Below are positions 16,863-25,763 of a stretch of DNA of 53,938 nt, piece by piece (the first letter of the stretch is position 1; every line of letters starts with the position of its first letter). The notes under the pieces were generated by a model. That model did no database searches and was not told the DNA's origin. It saw only the letters and a list, made by a program, of their open reading frames with translations. Origin of the DNA: an uncultured Bacteroides sp. (GTDB lineage Bacteria > Bacteroidota > Bacteroidia > Bacteroidales > Bacteroidaceae); contig URCM01000006.1 of NCBI GenBank assembly GCA_900546355.1, positions 1 through 53,938 on the forward strand. The letters are read 5' to 3'. A program made the translations under genes and the position numbers.

Positions 16863-18911
16863 TTACCTCAAGATGCCGGTATCTTTATCCGCTTTCTGTT
16901 CAATGTTCCGCCGGACATCTTTATATGCCCTTCCCTGTGAGAATTTCCATGCAATGTTCAGGCTCACGAAATTGCCCAAGTCACGGCAATGCAGAGCAGT
17001 CGTTTTCCGGACATAACGGTTGTACACATCCGACTGGAATTGCTTGTAACGGTTTCTAAACGGTTGTTGCCAGGCAAGCGACAAGTTCAGGTTCTTGTAC
17101 CGGTAGGATGCGTTCAGAGAAACAAACGAGCCGTTGAATCCTTCGGTCTCACCTTCGAGGAAACGGAAACCGCTGTCCATGAATGCCGAAAGGGTAAGTT
17201 TGCCTAAGTAAGCCTGCACATTGGCTGTACCCGAATAAAACGTCTTGCAATGCGTATAGTCTTCGCCGAAGTTAAAACAGCGGAAAAGCGTACCAGATAA
17301 CGCTATCGAAAGCTTATCGGGGACTATCCAACCATTCGCATACAGCATCAGGTTAAGCACATCGATTTCTTTTTGATTGAGTTGGGTGTAAACAAACCGG
17401 TTGTCTTCGGTCCGGATATACGTAGCCATATTCGGCTGATGGCAACGTTTTCCGTATGCCTGGACAAAAGACTGGAAGCGGGGATGCGTGTACGAAATCT
17501 GAAAAGTATGCGCTTGCTCCCGGTTCGGGCGGATATCGGGATTGCCCAACGTCCATTCCATGCTGTTGTTGCGGATAGAAGTATTGCTAATCATCGCCAC
17601 CCGCGAAACATGCTCGCTTATTTGGAAATCATATTTCAGCTGGACGGCTTGCACTGGATTGTAGGCAACGGAAGCCTTCGGGCGGAACAGCCAGTACTGA
17701 TAATCGTGCGCTTGCTGGCGGTAATCCAAATAACTGCCTCCTACTCCCGCCACATACCTTATCAGACCAAGTTTCCCCTTTATCTCGGCAAAAGCGTAGA
17801 CGCTGCGGTTATGCATCGGATTGACGGAATTTACATCACCCGTGTACTTATTCTTCGTGTATTTCTGCATGTAGTTTGCCCCAGCAGTAAACGTAAAAGG
17901 CTTGAGCCGGTTCTCGTAAATGACTTCACTCATCAGGGAATACGTCTTCCCTTCCACCCGATATGCATACGGCGCACCCTCATCGTAACTGCTGCGGAGC
18001 GAAGTGGCGATATACGTCCCTACGGCATTCAGTGTCAGCGACTGACGGGGAGTCAATTGCTTAAAGAAATACAAATCCAAGACCGGACTGGAGCTACGGT
18101 TGCGTTCGCGTTGCGTGGCGATATATTGCTCATCTTCTTCTATAATCCGCTTCCGGTTATAATTGTTGGGGATATGCGAGAAATCAGCCTTTAGCGAAGC
18201 CTGAAACACATAGTCGGCAGAATCGGTAAGATTATATTTCAATTGCAAGCCATTATTAAAATTCCGGCTACGAGAAGCAAGATCATTCCGCTCAATAGTA
18301 TGAGTGGAACCATCCGTAAGCAGATAATGAGCCGTTTCATGGGTCCGGTTTCCCTTAAAGTCCTTGTACCCGAAATTATAACTCAACGAAAGCTCGCTGT
18401 TCCCGGCGTTCCATTTTCCGTAAATTAAATCATTGCCCGACTTAACGGTCAGTGCCTGGGTCAGATCAATGCCGACCGTATATCCACTATCCGCCCGGCG
18501 GGTCAGAATGTTAATAACGTATGCGATTCCTTCTCCGTATCTCACCCCGGGATTGTCGATAAAGTCTATCCGGCTGATGCTTCCGGGAGAAAGCGCCAGC
18601 ATTTCTTCCCGTCCTACAATAATGCCATTGATGCGCAACTGGATGCTTCCCCGTCCGTCGATGGCAGAGAGGCTTTGCGAAACCTCATCCACACGGATAT
18701 TGGGCAAGGATAACTTCTGCAGAATGCTATACCCCGAATGCGATGCATTTTTCTGCGTTTCGGTGGGATAAATAATTTGCCCGTCGGGTTTATGAATTAC
18801 TTTAGCCGCCTTTATTTCTACTTCTCCAAGTTCGATAGTCTTCGTCTCATTCTGTGCCGAGCCAACGAGGGCATATACGAATAAGACCAGCAAGATGTTG
18901 ATACGTTTCAT
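16863..18911 (-). CDS. TonB-type outer-membrane barrel protein
   Basis: The 682-residue product has a signal peptide (KRINILLVLFVYALVGSAQ), a short plug-like region (LGEVEIKAAKVIHKPDGQIIYPTE, QKLSLPNIRVDEVSQSLSAIDGRGSIQLRINGI, RIDFIDNPGVRYGEGIAYVINI) and a beta-barrel of about 550 residues. It lacks the carboxypeptidase-like extension of the barrel at 13191. Ligand unknown. The start chosen is the Met directly before KRINILL; Met codons at 18920 and 18962 are in frame upstream. It lies 55 bp downstream of a ToxR-like regulator gene on the same strand, and its promoter contains four 11-bp repeats that lie mainly inside that regulator's coding sequence. Confidence 0.85.
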   Translation of the reverse strand: MKRINILLVLFVYALVGSAQNETKTIELGEVEIKAAKVIHKPDGQIIYPTETQKNASHSGYSILQKLSLPNIRVDEVSQSLSAIDGRGSIQLRINGIIVGREEMLALSPGSISRIDFIDNPGVRYGEGIAYVINILTRRADSGYTVGIDLTQALTVKSGNDLIYGKWNAGNSELSLSYNFGYKDFKGNRTHETAHYLLTDGSTHTIERNDLASRSRNFNNGLQLKYNLTDSADYVFQASLKADFSHIPNNYNRKRIIEEDEQYIATQRERNRSSSPVLDLYFFKQLTPRQSLTLNAVGTYIATSLRSSYDEGAPYAYRVEGKTYSLMSEVIYENRLKPFTFTAGANYMQKYTKNKYTGDVNSVNPMHNRSVYAFAEIKGKLGLIRYVAGVGGSYLDYRQQAHDYQYWLFRPKASVAYNPVQAVQLKYDFQISEHVSRVAMISNTSIRNNSMEWTLGNPDIRPNREQAHTFQISYTHPRFQSFVQAYGKRCHQPNMATYIRTEDNRFVYTQLNQKEIDVLNLMLYANGWIVPDKLSIALSGTLFRCFNFGEDYTHCKTFYSGTANVQAYLGKLTLSAFMDSGFRFLEGETEGFNGSFVSLNASYRYKNLNLSLAWQQPFRNRYKQFQSDVYNRYVRKTTALHCRDLGNFVSLNIAWKFSQGRAYKDVRRNIEQKADKDTGILR

Positions 18912-18936
18912 TGTGTCCATGTTTTTAGTCCGGACA

Positions 18937-19005
18937 CAAAAATACGTTCGAAGGCTACACACTCACCTAACATGTAGCTGACATCTTCCTGACATTTGGC
19001 TGACA
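18937..19005 (-). promoter_or_regulatory. Four 11-bp direct repeats plus -7 box of the barrel gene
   Basis: On the minus strand TGTCAG, TGTCAG, TGTCAG and TGTTAG begin at 19005, 18994, 18983 and 18972, exactly 11 bp apart. After 22 nt comes TATTTTTG (18944-18937). The repeats lie in the last codons and stop codon of the regulator gene, and the last one occupies the -33 position. The architecture copies that at 13104-13162, and the words share a GT(T/C)A core. Confidence 0.72.
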
Positions 19006-19845
19006 ACTGGTTTTCGGTTTGATTTCCAGCGCATAGCTTCTTCCTTTATGAGCGACAAGCTGCAATTCGCTACATGCCTCAAGAATCGGTTTCAACCGTT
19101 TCACCAAGGTATAGAGCGTATCGTTGGCATCCGCTTTCTTGGGCCAAAGCAGGGCGCATATCTCTTCTTTCGATACCGAATGGGAAGGAGCCTGCCATAG
19201 CATCAACATCAATCGGTATTGCATCGGAGTAAAGTGGACAAGCGCATGGCTTGCATCATAAAAACACTTGTCCTCGGGCGAATAAGAAAGCCCTCCATAG
19301 CTGACGGTACCAGCAAGCGTCTCCTTCTTCTGAAAAAGAAATGCAGTTCCCGCCGCCCAAAGCAACGCAGCAAAAGCCAGCAGGAACGACCAACGCTGAT
19401 CGGACATACGGAATATGCCTATCGCAGAAAGCCGCACATAGCTTTTCACGGCAAGCGTTATTCCAGTCGCTTCATTGTTCACTATCAACGTATCGCTACT
19501 GATAACATCCGCTTCCGGGAACTTGCCGGGATAAGCCTCATCAACAATATGAAACGAAAGGAAGGCATTGTCTTTCAGCTTCCGGTTCTTCAAATTACGG
19601 CATAGTTTCCGGTCGGCAATGGCAAGCCATACTTCTCCGTCCGACACTTGCCTAAGCCGCTTGTATGCCCGGATAGAGTCTTGCGTGACGATATCCTCTT
19701 GCCTTTCTTCAAACATACGCAACAAAGCCTGGTTCAAGTCGGCGGTTATCGCTTCTTTGGCACCGCAATACCCCTGACGCCCTGCCAACAAAGACGAGAG
19801 CATCAACACCATAAAGACTCCAACAGATAAGATTCTCCTGTTCAT
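18967..19845 (-). CDS. ToxR-like membrane-bound winged-helix transcriptional regulator
   Basis: The 292-residue protein has a signal or first membrane helix (1-21), a periplasmic region (about 22-150), a membrane helix (about 151-171, WSFLLAFAALLWAAGTAFLF) and a cytoplasmic OmpR/PhoB-type winged helix (about 185-278; FTPMQYRLMLMLWQAPSHSVSKEEICALLW, LYTLVKRLKPILE). It would sense an envelope signal and act directly on DNA without a kinase. Its 3' end contains four 11-bp repeats in front of the barrel gene that follows on the same strand, the most likely target. No receiver domain is present. Confidence 0.87.
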   Translation of the reverse strand: MNRRILSVGVFMVLMLSSLLAGRQGYCGAKEAITADLNQALLRMFEERQEDIVTQDSIRAYKRLRQVSDGEVWLAIADRKLCRNLKNRKLKDNAFLSFHIVDEAYPGKFPEADVISSDTLIVNNEATGITLAVKSYVRLSAIGIFRMSDQRWSFLLAFAALLWAAGTAFLFQKKETLAGTVSYGGLSYSPEDKCFYDASHALVHFTPMQYRLMLMLWQAPSHSVSKEEICALLWPKKADANDTLYTLVKRLKPILEACSELQLVAHKGRSYALEIKPKTSCQPNVRKMSATC

Positions 19846-19874
19846 ATCATTTTTCCCGATTATATTTCATACGG

Positions 19875-19907
19875 CAAAAATAGTAAAAATGGTCCGAAAG
19901 CCCCAAC
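19875..19907 (-). promoter_or_regulatory. Promoter of the membrane regulator
   Basis: GTTG (19907-19904), 21 nt, then TATTTTTG (19882-19875) on the minus strand, about 30 bp before the ATG. Confidence 0.5.
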
Positions 19908-20005
19908 GGCTTTTACACGGCTTATGCCGTTTTCGGTCAAATAATGCGTTACGCCTCCTTTTTTTGCCTATATTTGCCGAAAAGAAACGTTTATTCAGGA
20001 CAAAG

Positions 20006-20785
20006 ATGAAAACAAAGAGATTTTCTTGCAGCATCTATGCGTGGACGCTTTTCGTCTGCGCATTCGGATTGGTATCCTGCCACGACCTGACTATCGACAA
20101 CGGAGGGTATCTCAGTATGATGAATAGAGGCACTATCGTAGGCAACGACGAAGACGGCTATTACCTCTTTTCGGACGGAAGAAACGAAGTCGCCATCTGC
20201 TACGGCAAAGGACTGGACAAATACGAACGGGCTTACTACAGCCTGTCGTTCAAAGAAGAAAACCGGTTCTTTAGCGACCGTACTCCCGGCTTCACTATCA
20301 TTGACAACGCAAGGGTAGGAATTGTGGAAACCTACAAGGTCATCCACCCCATCAGTAAAGCGGAAGCGGACAAACGGGGCATCACGCATCCGGACAGTTG
20401 CAGCGTAGACGAGAACTTTTATTTTTCCAACTCTTACGAAGCGTACTGCGGTTATTTCGATTTCTCCACGCTCGCAACAATTACTCACGACCTTTACACA
20501 CATTACGAATATGCGTCTATTCCCATAGACTTGGTATACGACCCTGCCCGCCAAAATCCGGACACGCTACGCTTGGAGCTTTGCTATCGCCCCCACGTGC
20601 CGGAAGGTTGGGAAAAGTATCGCTATGAAGCCGGCACTTTTTCGTGCGACATCTCCGGACTCGCCAACTTGCAGGAATGGAACGATTCGCTTTGCATCGT
20701 AGTGGACACGGGAGACAAGCAGCTCCACTACATGCCCATCAGCAAAAAAGGCTTCAAGAAGCCCGAACCGTTTTTCGATTTTTAG
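20006..20785 (+). CDS. Lipoprotein, NigD-like (tentative)
   Basis: The 259-residue product starts at the Met before KTKRFSC, giving a signal peptide with a lipobox Cys in LVSCHDL. The rest is beta-rich, with many aromatic residues and the pattern of NigD-like lipoproteins (YLFSDGRNEVAICYG, LRLELCYRP, AGTFSCDISGLANLQEWND). Function unknown. TATATTTG at 19969-19976 is a likely -7 box. The TAG stop codon is shared with the first bases of a MITE-like repeat, so the natural C-terminus may once have been different. It is divergent from the ToxR-like regulator. Confidence 0.72.
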   Translation: MKTKRFSCSIYAWTLFVCAFGLVSCHDLTIDNGGYLSMMNRGTIVGNDEDGYYLFSDGRNEVAICYGKGLDKYERAYYSLSFKEENRFFSDRTPGFTIIDNARVGIVETYKVIHPISKAEADKRGITHPDSCSVDENFYFSNSYEAYCGYFDFSTLATITHDLYTHYEYASIPIDLVYDPARQNPDTLRLELCYRPHVPEGWEKYRYEAGTFSCDISGLANLQEWNDSLCIVVDTGDKQLHYMPISKKGFKKPEPFFDF

Positions 20786-20869
20786 AAACTGTTTTGAATT
20801 TATCGTGTGTGCTTTGGGAGATTTTTGAGTCATTCCAAATCATCACACGACAAATTCAAAACAGTTTCT
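20784..20869. mobile_element. MITE-like element, copy 1 (short, two-ended)
   Basis: Terminal inverted repeats of about 26 bp, starting AGAAACTGTTTTGAATTT, differ at one position and enclose about 35 bp, for 86 bp in total. Related ends occur at 51590-51782 and 53888-53938. No transposase is encoded, so it would be non-autonomous. No clear target duplication is seen. It overlaps the stop codon of the upstream gene. Confidence 0.75.
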
Positions 20870-20970
20870 TCTTCATCGAATTTCTTCCAGTCCTTTTTCT
20901 TTAAAATCAAGTCTTTTCACCTTTCGGAAGTTACATTAGCAGCTCCCTTTTCCTTGGCTTATTTCCTCCT

Positions 20971-21945
20971 TTATAATTCCTCAATCTCTTCCAATGCCAA
21001 TTGCGTAAAATGGGCAATGGTTTCAACAGGCATACCTGCTTCTTTCATCTTCTTTGCCATTTCTCTCATGCGCAAAGCCATTTCCTTTTCACTTTCCGCC
21101 TTCGCTTCTGCCCTGCCTTTAGCCTCTCCTTCCGCAAGCCCTTCTGCTCGTCCTTCGGCACGTCCTTCAGCACGTCCTTCAGCACGTCCTTCTTTCAAAC
21201 CTTCGGCACGACCTTCATACCAGCCTGTTTTAATAACACTCCGTTGGTAGCGCAAAGCCTCCATATCATGGATATATGCACGCCTGTCTTGGTCGGAAAG
21301 CGAATCCACCCGGAGCCGCTCCCGTGCTTCAGGCAAACCCTTAGCAGTAGCCGAACTATCTATATTGCCCGTCTTGAGGAACTCTATCCATTCATCAAGA
21401 GGTGTCTTAGCTATTTTATCGAAGTCATTTACACGTAGCACGTAATATTCTGGGAAAATATCTCCGGCATCTTTTCCAATAAACCTTTCCCTCTGCCGTA
21501 TGGAAAGTTGCAATACGTCATTGGGGTCATGCAATCCCCGGAATATGGTTTTCCCATGATAGACATAATCTTTCCCTTGTCCCAATTCGAAGTACACGAT
21601 ATTAATGGAGTAGATTTTCTTTACTTTATCATAATCATCGCCGAGGTTAATATACTCAGAAATAGTTTTCGACACACCATACAACATCCGGTGAAAGTAA
21701 TCTAACTCGTGGTTGTTCTGCACTTCAATAATAAGAAGCCGCCCTTGCTCGTCTTCCACCAGCATATCAGCACGGTTAAACTTGTCATTCACTTCTGTCT
21801 GGTTTGCTTCACTTTCCAGAAAACGTACGATGTGCAAGTCTTCTCCCAATAGAGTTGACAGAAACCCTTCCAGCACGACATAATTGCTCTTGTCTCTGAG
21901 CAGACGTTTCATCGCCCAATCGAAACGAATGAGATTATTCTTCAT
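20971..21945 (-). CDS. Rpn/PD-(D/E)XK nuclease family protein
   Basis: The 324-residue product matches the Rpn (recombination-promoting nuclease, PDDEXK_2) family: N-terminal RFDWAMKRLLRDKSNYVVLEGFLSTLL, then the nuclease core with Asp60 (NRADMLVED), Glu74 and Gln76 (IIEVQN). Such proteins cleave DNA and affect recombination or phage defence. The C-terminal third is a highly charged helix of near-perfect EGRA repeats (about 250-285) encoded by a 12-bp tandem repeat, followed by a predicted amphipathic helix. Repeat number could vary between strains without breaking the frame. The gene is single, with its own promoter. Confidence 0.88.
   Translation of the reverse strand: MKNNLIRFDWAMKRLLRDKSNYVVLEGFLSTLLGEDLHIVRFLESEANQTEVNDKFNRADMLVEDEQGRLLIIEVQNNHELDYFHRMLYGVSKTISEYINLGDDYDKVKKIYSINIVYFELGQGKDYVYHGKTIFRGLHDPNDVLQLSIRQRERFIGKDAGDIFPEYYVLRVNDFDKIAKTPLDEWIEFLKTGNIDSSATAKGLPEARERLRVDSLSDQDRRAYIHDMEALRYQRSVIKTGWYEGRAEGLKEGRAEGRAEGRAEGRAEGLAEGEAKGRAEAKAESEKEMALRMREMAKKMKEAGMPVETIAHFTQLALEEIEEL
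21149..21196. repeat. 12-bp tandem repeat inside the Rpn gene
   Basis: CGTCCTTCGGCA, CGTCCTTCAGCA, CGTCCTTCAGCA and a degenerate fourth unit encode (EGRA)n on the minus strand. The unit length is a multiple of three, so slippage alters linker length but not frame. Confidence 0.9.
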
Positions 21946-21967
21946 ATCCTATCGTTTTTAATTTTCA

Positions 21968-21998
21968 CAAAAATACGAATTTAATTGGAAACGACAAC
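21968..21998 (-). promoter_or_regulatory. Promoter of the Rpn gene
   Basis: GTTG (21998-21995), 19 nt, then TATTTTTG (21975-21968) on the minus strand, 22 bp before the ATG. Confidence 0.55.
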
Positions 21999-22002
21999 AG
22001 AC

Positions 22003-22047
22003 AGAAAGAAAAACGAGGATGTTGTTCCTTATTATTCATCCTCGTTT
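22003..22047 (-). terminator. Rho-independent terminator of the small barrel gene
   Basis: AAACGAGGATG and CATCCTCGTTT form a perfect 11-bp stem with a 15-nt loop. On the minus strand it is followed by a T-rich stretch (TTCTTTC), 14 bp after the stop codon of the upstream minus-strand gene. Confidence 0.85.
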
Positions 22048-22060
22048 CCATATAAAATTA

Positions 22061-22687
22061 TCAAAACTTGAAGCCTGCGCTAAAAAACAAATCGAAGTTG
22101 CGCGGGCCTTTCTCATAAATCTTACATAAGCCGAAATCGGCATCCACGCCTACTATCCAGTGTGGGAAATCGAGCGCAACACCGACTCCAATGCCGGCAT
22201 CGAAACGACGGAAGCCCTCCCAGAATTGAGTGCCGCTCACACTTGCATCTTTAAATGTTTTCCATGAAGTAGTCATATCATCTACGTCAACCTCCGTTTT
22301 ACCATTCACGCCACAAGCTATATACGGACCAGCCGTAAATACAAAATCAAAATTATCCGTTGCACGCATATGGAACGCAGCCATCAATGGAATCTGAAAA
22401 TAGTTCTGGTTTATCTGCACATCGCTTTTTACATCCCGCAAAGGAATATCCGCTTTCGCCCCTTTCGATACCCAACTCAATCCCGGTTGGAAAGAAAACC
22501 ATTCATTCAATGGAATATCTGCTGTTATTCCGACACGAGGATTGAACAACGCTTTTGCATCATCCGGCTTATCACCCATCCAACCACTCATACCGATACC
22601 GACTTCAAACATCATCGTCGGACGCATCTGTGCCGATGCCACAAGCATCGACAACACACATACTGCAAACAAAAATACTCTTTTCAT
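22061..22687 (-). CDS. Small outer-membrane beta-barrel protein
   Basis: The 208-residue product has a signal peptide (KRVFLFAVCVLSMLVASAQ) and a pattern of alternating hydrophobic strands ending in FDLFFSAGFKF, a typical barrel C-terminus. It resembles the porin-like or PorT-like family of Bacteroidetes (MMFEVGIGMSGWMGDKP, YIACGVNG, FDAGIGVGVALDF). Function unknown; such proteins are often abundant structural or porin-like outer-membrane proteins. Own promoter and own terminator. Confidence 0.82.
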   Translation of the reverse strand: MKRVFLFAVCVLSMLVASAQMRPTMMFEVGIGMSGWMGDKPDDAKALFNPRVGITADIPLNEWFSFQPGLSWVSKGAKADIPLRDVKSDVQINQNYFQIPLMAAFHMRATDNFDFVFTAGPYIACGVNGKTEVDVDDMTTSWKTFKDASVSGTQFWEGFRRFDAGIGVGVALDFPHWIVGVDADFGLCKIYEKGPRNFDLFFSAGFKF

Positions 22688-22721
22688 ATTTTATGATTTT
22701 AGATTGTTTTTTCCATAGGAA

Positions 22722-22753
22722 CAAATATAAGAGATTTATACAAAATCTGCAAT
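22722..22753 (-). promoter_or_regulatory. Promoter of the small barrel gene
   Basis: ATTG (22753-22750), 20 nt, then TATATTTG (22729-22722) on the minus strand, 35 bp before the ATG. It overlaps the end of the upstream operon. Confidence 0.55.
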
Positions 22754-22760
22754 AATTCAT

Positions 22761-22799
22761 GGAAAAAGGAGGCAAACCTTCTCCGATTTCCTCCTTTCC
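22761..22799 (-). terminator. Terminator of the hpt-adk-obgE-pgeF operon
   Basis: GGAAAGGAGG and CCTCCTTTTTCC form the stem on the minus strand with a 17-nt loop; the 3' arm includes a T-run. It lies 32 bp after the last small gene. Confidence 0.65.
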
Positions 22800-22830
22800 G
22801 ACCAAAAAATACGAAACAACAACCGCCATT

Positions 22831-23022
22831 TCATCCCTTCTTATGCCGGTTGGCACGTTGCCGGCGATACTCTGCCTTCATTTTCGCAGCTCCCGACCCA
22901 TGCGCTCCGGTAATATAGGATTTCTTTTTAGCTTTTGTTTTTACCTTCTCTTCCTTCTTCTTTTTCCCCGAACCGGCACCCTTGAACACGATTCCTTCCA
23001 TCATAATCTTTTCTATATCCAT
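22831..23022 (-). CDS. Small, very basic hypothetical protein
   Basis: The 63-residue product, starting at DIEKIMMEG, is about one third Lys and Arg, with a Lys/Glu-rich centre (SGKKKKEEKVKTKAKKK) and a basic tail (EYRRQRANRHKKG). I do not recognise a family. It begins 14 bp after the B3/B4 gene stop codon and precedes the operon terminator, so it is probably cotranscribed with translation- and ribosome-related genes. An upstream Met at 23052 would overlap the previous gene. Nucleic-acid or ribosome binding would fit the charge but is only a guess. Confidence 0.55.
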   Translation of the reverse strand: MDIEKIMMEGIVFKGAGSGKKKKEEKVKTKAKKKSYITGAHGSGAAKMKAEYRRQRANRHKKG

Positions 23023-23035
23023 AATCTTCTCGCTT

Positions 23036-23698
23036 TTATTCAAAATAAACAATCTCTATATCGTGCGCTTCGGCAAACTCTTTCATCAGCCCTACCATAT
23101 AGTCTACCGACTCTGCCAAACCTTCACTTCCACCGTATGCGTTCATGATTGCCAATACATGCGTAGTATCTATTCCCATCTTCGTGCGTTCATTATCGCT
23201 TGTAGGCGTACCTATGCCTCCGATAGCATCCCGATAAACCGGCATTCCCTCGATGTTCAACGTGCCACGTCCAATACCTTCGTAAGGTTCTCCAGCTTTC
23301 CCGATTCCTAAGACCAAACGGTCGCCTTGAATCTTATCCCGGTCGAAACCGCCTATCGAATTTCCACTATAGATAGAAGCCAAGTTAATCAAATCTACCA
23401 ACGTATCAATCTGATACAACGGAATGCCTCGCAAGATGCGCCGGCACAATGCTTCCGATGAAGGACGGTACCGGCTGGGATCTTTCCCGCACTTCTTATA
23501 AGCCTGACGGGTAGCCTGTATGGCAGGCATTTCCTTAACGGAATCAACGGTATATTTCTCCCGATACAAGGCGGTAAACTCGTCAATCCGCTTCCACAAT
23601 TCGGCATTGTAAGCCGAATTCTTTACTGTAGTAAATACTGCTGCTCCCCGAAACTGGGGCCAGGCACGATGCAATTCTTCGGATACTTCTATTTTCAT
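23036..23698 (-). CDS. B3/B4 tRNA-binding domain protein (PheT-related)
   Basis: The 220-residue product is a free-standing B3/B4 domain like the editing region of the phenylalanyl-tRNA synthetase beta subunit: SSEALCRRILRGIPLYQIDTLVDLINLASIYSGNSIGGFD and RDAIGGIGTPTSDNERTKMG match the family. Free-standing copies are thought to edit mischarged tRNA or bind aminoacyl moieties; the substrate here is unknown. It starts 12 bp after pgeF on the same strand and is part of the hpt operon. Confidence 0.88.
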   Translation of the reverse strand: MKIEVSEELHRAWPQFRGAAVFTTVKNSAYNAELWKRIDEFTALYREKYTVDSVKEMPAIQATRQAYKKCGKDPSRYRPSSEALCRRILRGIPLYQIDTLVDLINLASIYSGNSIGGFDRDKIQGDRLVLGIGKAGEPYEGIGRGTLNIEGMPVYRDAIGGIGTPTSDNERTKMGIDTTHVLAIMNAYGGSEGLAESVDYMVGLMKEFAEAHDIEIVYFE

Positions 23699-23709
23699 AA
23701 ATGCAAAAT

Positions 23710-24510
23710 TTACAATATCATTATCCCCGATATCACACGCCCTGAGTGAATGCCTTGCCGGCGTGCGGAGAAAAAATCTTCATTATTCATATACGTACAG
23801 ATACCACTTGTTTCGATATGTGACGGATTGATGCCGAAATCCAAGAGTTGCATTCGGTTGGTTTCCCATAAGTCAATGTGCCACTTCTTCTTACGGATGG
23901 CTATACGTTCCATGTCGAAACCGGCTTGGCGAAATGCATCATACACCTCATCACCTACCTCGAATGCGTCTTGCGAGATGCCCGGGCCGATGCAAGCATA
24001 GACGTCTTTGCCTTCCGTTCCGTACACTTGCCGCATCATTCCCAATGTCTTGCTAACGATACCTACAACCGTTCCTCTCCAACCTGCATGAATAGCGGCT
24101 ATTGCCTGATGATAAGCATCATAGCACAACACCGGAATGCAATCGGCGGTAGAGATACACAAGCATTTTTGAGGGGAATCGCTCACCAAGGCATCTACTC
24201 CTTCCAATAGAGTTTGCTTTTCTTCCTCTTTTTTTTGCAAGAAAGTCTCATCGATTATCCGCACTTCTGTTCCGTGCACCTGGTGTGGAACAATCAATTC
24301 ACCTTTTTCGGGAAGTAAAGAACAAAGCAATTCGCGATTTTTCCTTACTGCATCAGGAGCATCCCCACAATATCCGTTGCAATTAAACGTCGCGTATGCT
24401 CCTGTGCTATACCCGCCATGACGGGTCGTGGAAAAACAAAAAATGTTGGAATACAATTCCGTCAAACCGTATTTCAACATTCTTTTATTACAGATTAATT
24501 CACTCATCAT
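23710..24510 (-). CDS. pgeF: Peptidoglycan editing factor / purine nucleoside phosphorylase PgeF (YlmD/YfiH family)
   Basis: The 266-residue protein carries the family pattern [20 protein letters not shown] and [13 protein letters not shown], with the His and Cys residues that bind metal. Family members were first called multicopper polyphenol oxidases; later work showed adenosine or purine-nucleoside phosphorylase activity and a role in peptidoglycan fidelity. The start at 24510 overlaps the obgE stop codon by 4 bp (ATGA type); an internal Met at 24480 ([15 protein letters not shown]) is an alternative nearer the usual N-terminus. Confidence 0.9.
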   Translation of the reverse strand: MMSELICNKRMLKYGLTELYSNIFCFSTTRHGGYSTGAYATFNCNGYCGDAPDAVRKNRELLCSLLPEKGELIVPHQVHGTEVRIIDETFLQKKEEEKQTLLEGVDALVSDSPQKCLCISTADCIPVLCYDAYHQAIAAIHAGWRGTVVGIVSKTLGMMRQVYGTEGKDVYACIGPGISQDAFEVGDEVYDAFRQAGFDMERIAIRKKKWHIDLWETNRMQLLDFGINPSHIETSGICTYMNNEDFFSARRQGIHSGRVISGIMIL

Positions 24511-25685
24511 CTTTCTGGTTCATCATCCCAATCTTCTTCCTCATATTCGTATTCGAAGTCGTCTTCATCCTCCCCGTCTTCATAGGCAAAGTCTTCATCT
24601 TCGCCCATTTCTTTCAACTCCTGCTGCAACAGGCTGACATCTTTCGCCCGATGCACAATAGAAGCCTGACGCAAACCTTCCAACTGGTTGCTGTCTTTAT
24701 TCAGTTCTGTCCACAATATATCTTTCAGTTCCTGAATGCCCATGCCGGTTATCGAAGAGATAAACACGTATGGCACCTTTTCGGGAAGCGTAGGCTTTAG
24801 CATCTCTATCAGCTCTTCATCCAGCATATCACATTTCGTAATAGCCAACACCCGTTGCTTGTCGAGCATTTCGGGATTGAACTTCGCCAGCTCATTCAGC
24901 AATACATCGTATTCATGACGGATATCATCTGCATCGCCCGGCACCATAAACAATAATAAGGAGTTACGCTCGATGTGGCGCAAGAAACGCAAGCCAAGTC
25001 CTTTTCCCTCGCTTGCCCCTTCAATAATACCCGGAATATCCGCCATGACAAACGACTTCCCTTCACGATAAGAAACGATGCCCAAGTTGGGCTCAAGCGT
25101 AGTAAAGGGATAATCGGCTATTTTAGGACGGGCTGCAGAGATCGTGGAAAGCAAGGTAGACTTGCCCGCATTGGGGAATCCCACCAAACCGACATCGGCC
25201 AGCAACTTCAATTCCAATATCACCGTCATTTCCTGCATCGGTTCGCCCGGCTGGGCAAAACGGGGAGCCTGACGGGTAGCGGTACGGAAATGCCAGTTAC
25301 CCAATCCGCCACGTCCTCCTTTCAAGAGTACTACTTCCTGCCCGTGCTCGGTAATGTCGCACACATATTCCCCGGTCTCGGCATTGTATGCTACCGTCCC
25401 GCACGGCACTTCGATTACCTTATCGGCACCATCTTTCCCGAAACTCCGGCTTTTCGAACCGTTTCCTCCGTGTTCGGCAAAGACGTGACGTTCATATTTC
25501 AGATGGAGCAATGTCCAGTAATTACGATTTCCACGTAATATTACGTGGCCTCCTCTACCTCCATCGCCTCCGTCAGGACCACCGTTGGGCATGTATTTCT
25601 CCCGCCGCAAGTGTGCAGAGCCACGCCCTCCCTTGCCGGAACGGCAATATATCTTCACATAATCAACAAAATTCGATTCAGCCAT
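24507..25685 (-). CDS. obgE: GTPase ObgE/CgtA
   Basis: The 392-residue protein has the glycine-rich Obg domain (about 1-158; [36 protein letters not shown]), a G domain with [11 protein letters not shown], a DIPG-type switch II ([14 protein letters not shown]) and an NKxD-type motif (TKCDM), then a strongly acidic tail of Glu, Asp and Tyr. It acts in late 50S ribosome assembly and stress control. The acidic tail replaces the classical OCT domain, as often seen in Bacteroidetes. Its start lies 78 bp after adk with a hairpin in the gap. Confidence 0.96.
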   Translation of the reverse strand: MAESNFVDYVKIYCRSGKGGRGSAHLRREKYMPNGGPDGGDGGRGGHVILRGNRNYWTLLHLKYERHVFAEHGGNGSKSRSFGKDGADKVIEVPCGTVAYNAETGEYVCDITEHGQEVVLLKGGRGGLGNWHFRTATRQAPRFAQPGEPMQEMTVILELKLLADVGLVGFPNAGKSTLLSTISAARPKIADYPFTTLEPNLGIVSYREGKSFVMADIPGIIEGASEGKGLGLRFLRHIERNSLLLFMVPGDADDIRHEYDVLLNELAKFNPEMLDKQRVLAITKCDMLDEELIEMLKPTLPEKVPYVFISSITGMGIQELKDILWTELNKDSNQLEGLRQASIVHRAKDVSLLQQELKEMGEDEDFAYEDGEDEDDFEYEYEEEDWDDEPER

Positions 25686-25703
25686 AATTCTTGCATGAGA
25701 TGA

Positions 25704-25749
25704 AAAGCCGGGAATTGAAAAAATCGAGCGTCCTTCAATTCCCGACTTT
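25704..25749 (-). repeat. Hairpin in the adk-obgE gap
   Basis: Arms AAAGCCGGGAATTGAA and TTCAATTCCCGACTTT match at 15 of 16 positions around a 14-nt loop. On the minus strand the gap also holds short T-rich stretches, so it could be a partial terminator or an RNA-processing site tuning obgE relative to adk. Confidence 0.7.
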
Positions 25750-25763
25750 CAATTTTAAATTAA

